Source of the DNA: Paragorgia papillata
Lineage: Eukaryota; Cnidaria; Anthozoa; Scleralcyonacea; Coralliidae
DNA length: 64,000 nt
Reading direction: 5' to 3'
NCBI GenBank assembly: GCA_035771165.1
Contig: JAWNZC010000470.1
Location: forward strand, 3,820,501-3,884,500
A program made the position numbers and the translations under genes. The notes under the pieces were generated by a model, which worked only from the letters and a program-made list of their open reading frames with translations, had not been told where the DNA came from and searched no databases. Positions 57,201 through 64,000 of this stretch are shown piece after piece; position 1 is the stretch's first letter, and each line of letters begins with the position of its first letter.

Positions 57201-60200
57201 ACGTGAGAGTCTAAGATAACTAATTGTGGATTGTAAATTCAATTTCTTGCAAACATACCAAAACATACTGAAAATACTAGAGAATCTTGTGACATATATA
57301 AGGGCCCAGCACATAACTCGAGGTAGTTGTATTCAAAATATTTATTTAGACGTAATGTTTGGTTGCATTACTAATTACAACATGTTCAGAGGCTAAATTA
57401 CTTTTTCAGTGAATCTAAATATTTCAATTACCTATCTATTATTATTATTTTAATTACTCGGGCTACCACAGGTAGCCGAGTCTAGGTTTCGGTGGCGTTT
57501 CGGTATTATTTTTCTGGTCGACAAATTGCAATTATTGCATCATCCCGATAGGCTTTGCGAAACCACGCGGTGTGCTATCGATCTGGTATTGCTCCGTCTT
57601 GAAGCTTTTAGAAGATCACAAGTGTCTTTAGAACACTGTTATTAATCAGTCATGTGGCTGAAAATTGTGCTCACTACGCTTACAACTGCATATCTCGATG
57701 GCGGCAAATCTACACTAAACGGTGCTGAGCTATTTACAGTATATTTAGATCTGGGTTAATATTCCGCTGTCTCGATCAAGATAAACTGATTATAAACGAT
57801 TTATATGATTTATTGAATTTTAATACTGAAAAGTATTACTCATGCTCACAATCTGATAACTTGCTGACTATTGAAAACTATCTGCAAGATGAGCGAGACA
57901 TAAACAACGTTGAAAACAGAATTGACAAATTGACAACTTGCAAAGTCCCTATAATCGCATTAAAAAACATGATACTTATATCGCTTTAATTAAGGTGGTA
58001 CTGGAGTCTCATTTTTGAAAAATTCTGAAAACTGGTATTTAGAAAGGTCTATGGTTGTCTAAGTTGTTGGTGCCACTAAAAAAACGTTTTGCGTCGAGGG
58101 GGGTGTGGGAACTCAAAATGAATTCCCAAAAGGGCCATCTTTGATTATTGATTGTAGCTTTCGCTTTGAACTTGTTGAGCTGAAACAAAGAGGATTTGCT
58201 TTATGTATCAATAGGAAGATTTAAGCCGGAGTACGCAATCGCTCGAGTATTTGTCTCTGATTTATAAGCATTACCTCATTTTGAACGATGACAGATTTAC
58301 AAAAAATTCTCAACCAAAAGTTTTAAGGCGGACGATTGCGTACTCCGACCAATTTGTTTGTTACAGTCTTGTGTTCAATCAGGCCAAATTTTGTTGAAAT
58401 AGATTGAATAGAGACAAAAATATGGAACTTTTAGACGTTACTCTGATGAAAATATATCAAATGTTGGCAATATTACCTCAAATTACAGCTGTTTTGACAA
58501 AACAATTCGTCTATTTCGAGTTGTCATACGATTCTTCTATGTTCTTGTGAGCCAACAGTGAATGGCCAGTGGCTAATACTTAGAATTTACCCCCATAAAA
58601 GGACGAATAAGTAATGTAACCTCTATTTTTGGCTTGGAAAAATTCCGCGCGAAAACGAATTAACCAATTAGATCATAATAGCCTGGCAACGACACGTCGG
58701 GTGTTTAGTGATGACATTGAGATGGTGGTCATACTGGTGAACCAAAACATTGAAATGGTTGGGCCATATTGGTGTACCCAAACAATAACACACACTTGAT
58801 GAAAGTACAGTAATATATAAACTGTTTAATAACAACATCGAATTTTAGTGCAAGACATCAGTACAATAATAAACAATACAAGCAAAAATAAAGCAAAATA
58901 CTGCTTACATACAGCATTTACAGACACAAGTCAGTTCAGCTAAATGACAACTTCGATAAAGATGTAAAACACAGCATGTTTACCTTTCACTTGCAAGTTG
59001 GCTTTATCAACTTTCTTTGTTCTTTGATTTACAGCACTTGAGCAACATTTTTCAGCACAATTTAATTAATAACACATGTATTAAAATTGATCGAGAACAC
59101 ATTGATCGAGAATTTTCGTATAAAAGTTTGATTGAGTACTACACATTTTCAGCGTATGGTTATCGAGATCGCGGACCAACCTAGGTCTACTATAGTATAA
59201 AAAGCATTGCGAGCGTGTTTATCATTAAAACACAAATTAACTTCGAACAACACATTAACCAAAGGCATCAGGAGAAGCAAAAAACTCGCCACTCCTGCAT
59301 GAAAATCCACCATGAAACATCAGCATTTGAGCTGTGACATCAGAAGTGCCGTTTGCCGACAAAAAAAAATTAAAAAATAACAGAGCCAAAACCTAGACTC
59401 GTCAGACGTCTACCTGCGGTAGCCCGAGTAATAACAGAGCCAAAACCTAGACTCGTCTACCTGTGGTAGCCCGAGTAACAAGACGCCTGGCATGCGTCTC
59501 TGGGTTCACTCTGGCTACCGACTACTATGTACAGGCAAGAAACATTAATCTGTGTGAAGTAGGCATTCATTCTTGCCGCAAGTGCGCGGCAGATATGTTC
59601 GTCTTTGCTGTTCATTTTATCATCGCTATATCATATCATATCCGTCAAGTAGAAGTAGTTTTATTTAGCTTGTTATTGTGAAAAGTAATCTGAAAAATGT
59701 CACTCATTTCCTGCACATGCATGTCAAGCATCACCAGAAACAACTTCGCTGTACAATTTCGCTGACATATTTTAGATTTACGCAGTTGAGAGATCACGAA
59801 CGGTTGTACATATATATATACATGTATATATATACTGTAGGTTGGGTTGAATTAGCTTATTTAATACTACTGGCATTAGGGGCCATATAGGGCTAGAAAT
59901 ACACAATTATTTCATTCACACACAATTCATTTGAGTGATTTGACAAATCTGATTGGTAAATGTCCAAAGGTGTCCAAGCTAATCAAATCTCTCAAGGCAT
60001 TAATTGCACACTTCATGTGGAAAGGTCTATTATCCAGTAAAAACATGCAGCATGCAGTTGAGTACAAAAGAAGTGTGTATTCTGTGGTATAAAGGAGAGA
60101 ATCAACCAGTTATATAGATTCTTGATAATCAAAATCAAAATACTCGCGGGTTCGAATCCCTGCCACTAGGCCAAGTAGAGTTTTCTCTACTTGTCCAGTA

Positions 60201-62540
60201 TGGTTCATCACTTGGAGTTTAAACACCCAAGTTCACTGTCCCACAATTATCCTTCAAAATCACATTTATCGGCAGAGCCGATTAACGGCTAGTTTTTCTC
60301 ACAATTGGCCATTGGCCGATTGTCTTTCACCATTGGATCGGTTGTCTCGTGACTCTCATCCTCGTATATTTCTGCTCTCTCGTACAGCCACAACCCTCCT
60401 GTAAAAATCGGGGAGCGAGCGTCTGTGGTACGGTATATCGTATACTTCAATTCTTTACCTTGTTTGGCATTTTTGCACTTGTTGAGTTGTTGATACAAAA
60501 ATATTTTAAATAAAGGAAACACTGCTGACTACTTGACTGTTTTCTGTTTGTTTTGTTGTGCTCAAAATACAAGAATTGGCTTGATGACTTCCTCTCATTG
60601 CAAAACTTGAGATGAAATTGTATTCTTTCTTCAATCAGAGGAAGCAATGCCTACAATTAAGCCTTCGCTATGCCTACAATTAAGTCCCTCTGTCATCCAT
60701 CTTATTGACTGATTTTGTATTTACTTTCTTATTACTTGTATATTTAAATCATTTTATTAGTTGTGTTTTTCCCCCCTCCTTTGTTTTAATATATATCATA
60801 TGTACTATATAATACATAATTTTAGTTATGTACCTGTAAACCTCCTAGTATAGTGTAACACTGATTTAGGAGTATTTCAAAAGATGAATGAACATTTTGG
60901 TATCAGTGGCATGGAGCTAAATTGGTTTGAATCGTACTTATCACACAGGGAACAGCAATGCCTTGTTAATGGCCAGTTATCAATATCTACTCGAACAATA
61001 ATTTGCGGAGTCCCTCAAGGCTCAATTCTTGGCCCATTGCTGTTCCTACTGTACATTAACAATTTACCTGACTGCCTGAGATCAACTACTCCATGCATGT
61101 ACGTGGATGATACCCAAATCTTCTCATCTTCACATGACGCTAGCAAACTTATTACAAATCTTAATTCTGATCTTGCCAATGTCCGCAACTGGCTTGCAGA
61201 AAATAAACTTCAAATGCATCCCTCTAAGTCAAAGCTCATGTTTATTGGCTCCTTGTACAATCTGAACAACGGGGTATGTGAACAGCCTGTCATGATCAAT
61301 GATACACCTGTATCACAAACTAGCACACAAAAGTGCCTAGGAGTTCAGATAGATGAAAAACTTAGTTGGGAAAGTCACATTGATATGATCTGTAAGAAAG
61401 CTAGCACGGGCATTGGAGCTATTAGACGCATAAGGGATTTTGTTCCTCAAGACACCCTAGAAACCGTTTATAAAGCTCTGGTTCAGCCCTATTTTGAGTA
61501 TTGTTCCCCTTTGTGGGACAATTGCGGCAAGTTACTCAAAGATAAGCTGCAAAGATATCAATCTCATGCCGCCAGAGTCCTTACAAGAGCTAGTTATGAA
61601 GTTCGGTCAGCCGATGTACTTGACACCCTTTCATGGGACACACTTGATGTGAGACGGTCCCGTGCCAAGTCAATATTAATGTACAAAATACTTAATGACT
61701 ACACTGCACCCGGCCTTAGGAATTCTTTCACTAGAAGAAGTGTTGACCAACCTACTTATAGTCTTCGCAATAAACAAACAGATCTAACACTTCCCAAGCC
61801 AAAGAAGGAGTCTCAAAAAAGAAGTCTAAAATATAGCGGCGCTTTGCTCTGGAATCATCTCCCAAATGAAGCGAAACTAGCGGAGTCGCTTTATTCTTTT
61901 AAGCAACACATTAAGCCGTAGTTGGGTCATCCCATGATTTAGATTGGCTTAGGGTAGTATTTAGACTAGGATTGTACTTACCACTGTATATAGTATTAGT
62001 TTTTATTTTACTCTGTGTGTGTGTGTAAACACGCCCCTCATGGAAATCAGCCAAGAGTTGTTGGGGCTAGCGTGTTTTAATTTTATTAAATAAAGTACTA
62101 CTACTACTACAACTACATTTAAGCATATATTAAAGCAACCAACAAGGCAACAAGTTGGCAATTTTTCAACTAAAATATCATAAAGTAAAAATAAAATAAA
62201 CCTGAACAGAGGCAATCACTGAACACGGTCCTCCATAGTCCTGAACCAAAGCCGTCGGTTCATCATCACTAAAGAAAAATCCTGCAAAACAAATTGACAA
62301 TTATATCTTATATCAACAATATTTTCACTTGGTATTTGGCAATTTGCTAAATTTGCTAAAATCAGATAAATTATCTGAATTTACATTGAAATCTGAAATT
62401 TAGAGCAAAACTCTTCGGCTTATAATTAGCTGACTTTAAACTACACCTTGAGACCACCTTTGGAACACCTCGTGTGTCGTATCTTCAGACCAAGTTAGTA
62501 GAAAAACAGAAGATAGATTCGAATCAACATTTTCGGCCAT
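45227..62540 (-). CDS. MINDY3: MINDY3 (FAM188A) deubiquitinase, 470 aa, 15 exons
   Basis: Minus-strand exons: 62540-62447, 62281-62202, 54725-54644, 53940-53776, 53006-52913, 51796-51682, 51014-50938, 50588-50509, 50151-50081, 49979-49899, 48951-48885, 48048-47976, 45982-45895, 45764-45663, 45370-45227. All phases agree. Introns are GT-AG except intron 5, which reads TTGAG|GCGAGT (GC-AG). MINDY-family cysteine proteases trim K48-linked polyubiquitin. The catalytic Cys lies in DYGGPCSVIASVQ at residue 51, the same number as in human MINDY3. The catalytic His is in GSETHLTVLF at residue 306. Other anchors are CGVLLFLYSILLSK, PLIDPVHGHG, NLMLTGNAVSHVWD, the EF-hand-like LDPDSSGIILL, VYHYNG and the C-terminal LRTKWPF...EPSLN. 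Human length is 445. The upstream in-frame ATGs were not chosen because this start gives the family-length N-terminus. Intron 2 spans 7.5 kb and holds a LINE. Confidence 0.95.
45455..45580 (+). repeat. Inverted-repeat partner 1 (MINDY3 intron 14)
   Basis: ATTATAATAATTTTATTGGG, CATTGTGGTGTATT and GACAAATGTTGTGTTTTTC match the inverse of 47735-47925 in the same order; the other copy carries extra sequence in the middle. The pair brackets MINDY3 exons 13 and 14. Confidence 0.65.
46882..47704 (-). pseudogene. Penelope-like retroelement remnant (RT end plus GIY-YIG)
   Basis: On the minus strand, from about 47704 down, a broken RT C-terminus (HPSIKFTMELQNQDKSIPFL, then a THTDRYLN-like motif) leads into YKPGVYRIPCECGLVYIGET and GRNLSTRLKEH. 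This is the GIY-YIG endonuclease typical of Penelope-like elements. After a further frameshift it ends RTRECIEIAKH...LNSTW before the stop at 46882. There are at least three lesions and the 5' end is missing, so it is dead. It lies in MINDY3 intron 12, on the same strand as the gene. Confidence 0.85.
47735..47925 (-). repeat. Inverted-repeat partner 2 (MINDY3 intron 12)
   Basis: Inverse of 45455-45580 with an additional internal piece (TAAAATATATTTTAGC palindrome, 47847-47862). It shares AACATTTGTC, CACAATGACC and AATTATTATAATTCG-type ends. Confidence 0.65.
48258..48478. repeat. Palindromic repeat, family B, second copy
   Basis: GGTGAGGTAATACGGGCAAC and TTGCTCGTATTATTTCACC are inverted, with inner AAGGTGGGTGGTAATACGTG as at 30233-30534. 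TTTAGGG lies at both outer edges (about 48249-48255 and 48474-48480), possibly a duplication or part of the ends. MINDY3 intron 11. Confidence 0.75.
48775..48830 (+). repeat. tRNA-like A-box fragment
   Basis: TTGTAGCTCAATGGTTAGAG looks like the D-arm of a tRNA-derived SINE. No T-arm or closing acceptor stem follows, and a related GCTCAATAGTATAGAG lies inverted near 48600. Low confidence. Confidence 0.25.
49215..49300. repeat. Pogo-like fragment with GCGACCACCT hairpin
   Basis: ACAGTTGAAGCTCTCGCAAG is followed by GCGACCACCTCCAGG and the inverse AAAGGTGGTCGC. This resembles pogo/Tigger-type ends. MINDY3 intron 10. Confidence 0.4.
49522..49825. repeat. Diverged relative of the 57.5-59.5-kb TIR element
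   Basis: CAAGACGCCTGGC (49523) matches the sequence just outside the right end at 59478, and GAAACCTAGACTCGGCCTAC (49797) matches that element's terminal block. C/A/G runs lie at 49758-49787. A minus-strand frame here has no recognised family. MINDY3 intron 10. Confidence 0.4.
51063..51115 (+). repeat. (AAAC)n simple repeat
   Basis: About seven AAAC units followed by AAAT units in MINDY3 intron 6. Confidence 0.85.
53280..53595. mobile_element. Rearranged 5S-derived SINE: body + head inverted
   Basis: 53281-53455 is the SINE body in plus orientation (GAGTAGAGTTTAGTTGGTCT, GGGTTTTTCGCCGGGTTCTC). 53466-53595 is the 5S-like head in minus orientation (GGTCACCCATCCAAGTACTA). In the copy at 35472 the two parts are joined head to body on one strand. 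Either the copy inverted internally or two truncated copies abut. MINDY3 intron 4. Confidence 0.75.
54010..54310 (-). pseudogene. LINE endonuclease-domain fragment
   Basis: The minus strand reads ARLIVVSTGPFKTRPIIITS-VYGPG and later YVIGDLNCMM, matching the YxPP and GDxN signatures of AP-type endonucleases of CR1/L2-like LINEs. It is short, with no RT attached. It lies in MINDY3 intron 3, next to exon 4. Confidence 0.6.
54310..54512 (+). repeat. (CAAA)n simple repeat, ~200 bp
   Basis: CAAA/CAAG units. The minus-strand translation gives long Cys-Leu-Phe-Val runs, which are artefacts. It starts at the LINE fragment edge, so it could be that element's expanded tail or an independent tract. Confidence 0.9.
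54870..55085. repeat. Palindromic repeat, family A, second copy
   Basis: TTGCGTCTTACGCACGCTGTGAT, with shared blocks GTCAGTCACCG, ATCAGGCTATGGAAACACG, GAAATAGAAAATGGAC and CGCAAACACTCGA, parallels 13455-13630. The right half is missing. MINDY3 intron 2. Confidence 0.6.
55630..56136. mobile_element. 507-bp inverted-repeat element dense in GGATCGGAT
   Basis: The ends TAGGTGTGCG and CGCACACCACTA are inverted. Both flanks of the interior carry clustered CGGATCGGATCGGATT units (55640-55790, 55989-56120) pointing inward. The middle (55800-55980) is AT-rich and non-coding. MINDY3 intron 2. Confidence 0.65.
57454..59478. mobile_element. 2.0-kb element with CTCGGGCTACC TIRs
   Basis: TTACTCGGGCTACCACAGGT and CGAGTCTAGGTTT at the left end are inverted at the right end (about 38 bp). 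The right terminus is present twice in tandem (59385-59434 and 59435-59478). No transposase frame is found; a TTTATAAGCATTACCTC-containing stretch and GACTCCAGTACCACC-type sequence suggest older repeats inside. MINDY3 intron 2. Confidence 0.65.
60140..60235 (+). repeat. tRNA-like B-box fragment
   Basis: CGCGGGTTCGAATCCCTGCC is a good tRNA T-arm/B-box, followed by CAAGTAGAGTTTTCTCTACTTG, a hairpin. No D-arm or acceptor stem is visible, so this is a SINE remnant rather than a tRNA gene. Confidence 0.4.
60884..61921 (+). pseudogene. 5'-truncated LINE reverse transcriptase, 345 codons uninterrupted
   Basis: The frame begins in the RT palm (EHFGISGMELNWFESYLSHR). It continues with GVPQGSILGPLLFLLYINNL, the active-site CMYVDD, and KCLGVQIDEKLSWESHI, and ends in LWNHLPNEAKLAESL. 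This order fits CR1/L2/Jockey-type non-LTR retrotransposons. The N-terminal RT, endonuclease and ORF1 are missing, so the copy cannot move itself. The absence of stops suggests a fairly recent insertion. It is antisense to MINDY3 in intron 2. The first ATG is likely accidental, since the truncation point lies at about the same place. Confidence 0.9.
61922..62112 (+). mobile_element. 3' UTR and tail of the LINE, with stem-loop and (ACT)n
   Basis: A (TG)n tract is followed by a stem-loop, AAACACGCCCC (62027-62037) with GGGG-CTA-GCGTGTTT (62063-62077). AATAAAG and an (ACT)n microsatellite tail follow, ending near 62112. Microsatellite tails and a 3' hairpin are usual recognition features of CR1/L2-like LINEs. 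Confidence 0.7.
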
Positions 62541-62792
62541 TTTGTTTTCTTTTAAACTTGCCGGTAGCAGTGCCATCGTGCCACTGCCGGTATTAGACCG
62601 ACACATTACGATTATCATCCGAGGTGCGTAAATATATCTCTATTTTATATAATAAATATGCATAATTGCATAAATTTCCTTGCAAATGATCGTTTGCCCT
62701 TTGGCCTCTCCGCTCTGAGGAGTAAATCCTTCTTTATTGGGTATTGTTGCTATTTGAAAACGCCAGCAAATGTTTTAATTTTCTCGTAACTA

Positions 62793-63025
62793 AGGGGCCG
62801 TTTACATGAATCTGGATTGAGTTTCAATCCGGATTGAAAAGCGAAGTCAATCCGTGTTTACATGGGAATTGGGTTTCTGGATTGAAATCCGTAAATATTT
62901 GAAAACACGCATGCATTGTTTGTTCTAGTCCTCTCTGTCACGTTTTTCATTCCGGAATGAAACTCGCACCGCCTTTACATGATTCCGGAACGAAATTTCA
63001 ATCCGGAATGAGATTTCAGACAGGT
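62793..63025. repeat. Tourist-like repeat with TAAGGGGCCGTTTACATG end
   Basis: TAA then GGGGCCGTTTACATGAATC and repeated, inverted AATCCGGATTGAAA / TTTCAATCCGGAATGA units. The right end is not clear. It lies between the MINDY3 start and the plus-strand exon at 63199. The stretch 62541-62792 has no recognised feature apart from promoter function by position. Confidence 0.5.
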
Positions 63026-63198
63026 GTAACGCGAAATTTGTGACCTGCGAAATACATGACTATTATGGTTTTGCACATGCGCAGATAATGCGCATGATAG
63101 ACTTTGGCTCATATATTTCGCAACTGTTCCAGCTGTATCTCTACAGTCGTTTACAACCTTCCTTACTCTCGTTTTTCGCTGATATTTTGTCAACAAAT

Positions 63199-63281
63199 GG
63201 CTAATTCAACAACTGACACTATCACTGGCTGTGTTGGCGTTGCAGCGATCAAGCCTCCATCGAAAAGCTGTGAATATAAGG
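63199..63281 (+). CDS. Possible first coding exon of an unidentified gene
   Basis: ATG GCT opens 27-28 codons (MANSTTDTITGCVGVAAIKP...) up to a good donor AAG|GTACGT at 63282. It lies 658 bp from the MINDY3 start on the opposite strand, a common head-to-head layout. I recognise no family, and the next good acceptor (before 63762) does not give a long frame in this phase. The remainder would lie beyond the window. Confidence 0.3.
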
Positions 63282-63761
63282 TACGTAGAACTCGGTTCAG
63301 ATAACCTGAGCATCAGTCTGACTGTTGTATTCATACTATAATTATTTATAAAGATTGTCTCGATACTAGTGTATTATTTTTAGGAACAAACATGTGTAAA
63401 GAAATAATTCACTTGCACTATAAACACTGTTGGTTTACGTAAAGTGTTATTGGTTTTGTTATAGGCTTCTGTGCAAGATGTCCTTTAATTAATTTAAGTG
63501 TAATAGTCAATTTGCAACCATTGCAAAATGTTGTTGTTATGCCATCAACTGCCAGAATAGTTTTTCTTTGTTACATTGTTAATTTCCAACTGTGAGATTC
63601 TGTTTTACCCTCCACAGAAGTATATATTTTTAGGATCAAATTGCATTCCACAATATGCCAAATAAGCATCAGTAACGAGGGAAAAATAAACCACTAAAGT
63701 CTTAAATTGAACAATATTTGCAGCATACTACATGTACATGCAATTCTTTTTTTGTTGCAGT

Positions 63762-63858
63762 GGAAGAAATACAGCTGTATGCAAAATCTGCAGGAAAGAT
63801 GACAATGAAGACTGGCTTGGTTGTGACTGACGTGGTCAATTTCTTCATGGTAGCTGCA
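63762..63858 (+). pseudogene. PHD-finger-like fragment with in-frame stop
   Basis: One frame reads VCKICRKDDNEDWLGCD, a stop (TGA), then RGQFLHGSCIGVDF. Spacing matches a PHD zinc finger (C-x2-C...C-D-x-C-x4-H-x2-C), but the expected fourth Cys is Arg and the residue before it is TGA. A strong acceptor (TTTTTTTGTTGCAG) precedes it. It may be a decayed exon, a LINE ORF1 PHD remnant, or sequencing error. Confidence 0.4.
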
Positions 63859-63927
63859 TTGGTGTTGACTTTCAACTGCCCTTTCCCAAAACTTTTATTG
63901 TTAACAGTCATTTATTTAATTATACAG

Positions 63928-64000
63928 TTGGGCCCAGTTATTCAAAAGTAAATTAGGTTAATCCTGGATTATTTAAATATTGAGAGCAATTCTCTGGACT
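63928..64000 (+). repeat. Left part of a GGGCCCAGTTRTTCAAA repeat
   Basis: GGGCCCAGTTATTCAAAAG then TTAGGTTAATCCTGGATTAT resembles the block at 43327. The window ends inside it. Confidence 0.4.

Noticed and set aside
58960..59035. Possible minus-strand exon ending VDKANLQVKG with a GTAAAC donor
   Set aside because: No homology, lies inside a TIR element, and does not fit any MINDY3 junction.
60447..60660. Minus-strand frame beginning after TAG|GCATTGC as MINDY3 exon 3
   Set aside because: Does not match the family; 54725-54644 encodes AYLIKQIFF in the right phase.
63199..63858. Joining the 63199 exon to the PHD-like segment as one gene
   Set aside because: Donor phase 0 at 63281 puts the segment in a frame that stops after 13 codons; the PHD frame needs a different phase.

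Overview
This is animal nuclear DNA: AT-rich, with spliced genes whose exons are mostly 35-200 bp. Introns are packed with inverted-repeat transposons, SINEs, truncated LINEs and simple repeats. Gene content, intron density, a 5S-rRNA-headed SINE and a Penelope-like remnant fit a marine invertebrate. An anthozoan-like cnidarian is my best guess, but the sequence alone does not prove it.

Four conserved genes can be read exon by exon. (1) A Ral small GTPase, + strand, 366-1232, 2 exons, 198 aa, ending in the prenylation box CVIL. (2) TRNT1, the mitochondrial/cytosolic CCA-adding tRNA nucleotidyltransferase, - strand, 9686-12069, 3 exons, 461 aa. Its first exon is 38 bp and carries a targeting presequence. 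(3) WDR24, a GATOR2 subunit, + strand, 12259-43177, 25 exons, 810 aa. It shares a 189-bp head-to-head promoter interval with TRNT1. (4) MINDY3 (FAM188A), a K48-ubiquitin-chain deubiquitinase, - strand, 45227-62540, 15 exons, 470 aa, tail-to-tail with WDR24. All exon junctions keep frame and match the human proteins along their length. One MINDY3 intron has a GC-AG boundary. A short + strand exon at 63199 may start a fifth gene, diverging from MINDY3.

Layout. 1-1.3 kb: Ral and its promoter with two CRE sites. 1.3-9.7 kb: gene-free, with a mariner-like remnant, a 2.2-kb TTAA-flanked piggyBac-like element and several palindromic MITEs. 9.7-12.1 kb: TRNT1. 12.3-43.2 kb: WDR24. Its introns hold hAT MITEs with perfect 8-bp target duplications, a MULE-like element with a 9-bp duplication, Tourist-like palindromes, a 12-bp and a 14-bp minisatellite, and a 5S-derived SINE. 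43.2-45.2 kb: intergenic, with an odd inverted-repeat block. 45.2-62.5 kb: MINDY3, whose introns carry a Penelope-like remnant, two LINE fragments, a rearranged 5S SINE and a 2-kb TIR element. 62.5-64 kb: start of the next locus.

The four genes do not form an operon-like unit. WDR24 acts in nutrient signalling to mTORC1, Ral in exocytosis and endocytosis, TRNT1 in tRNA maturation and MINDY3 in ubiquitin turnover. The most unusual content is the mobile DNA: many unrelated palindromes sharing one GGGCC-GTTTACA-type terminus, a CRE-bearing block repeated at 0 and 44.3 kb, and inverted repeats bracketing two MINDY3 exons.
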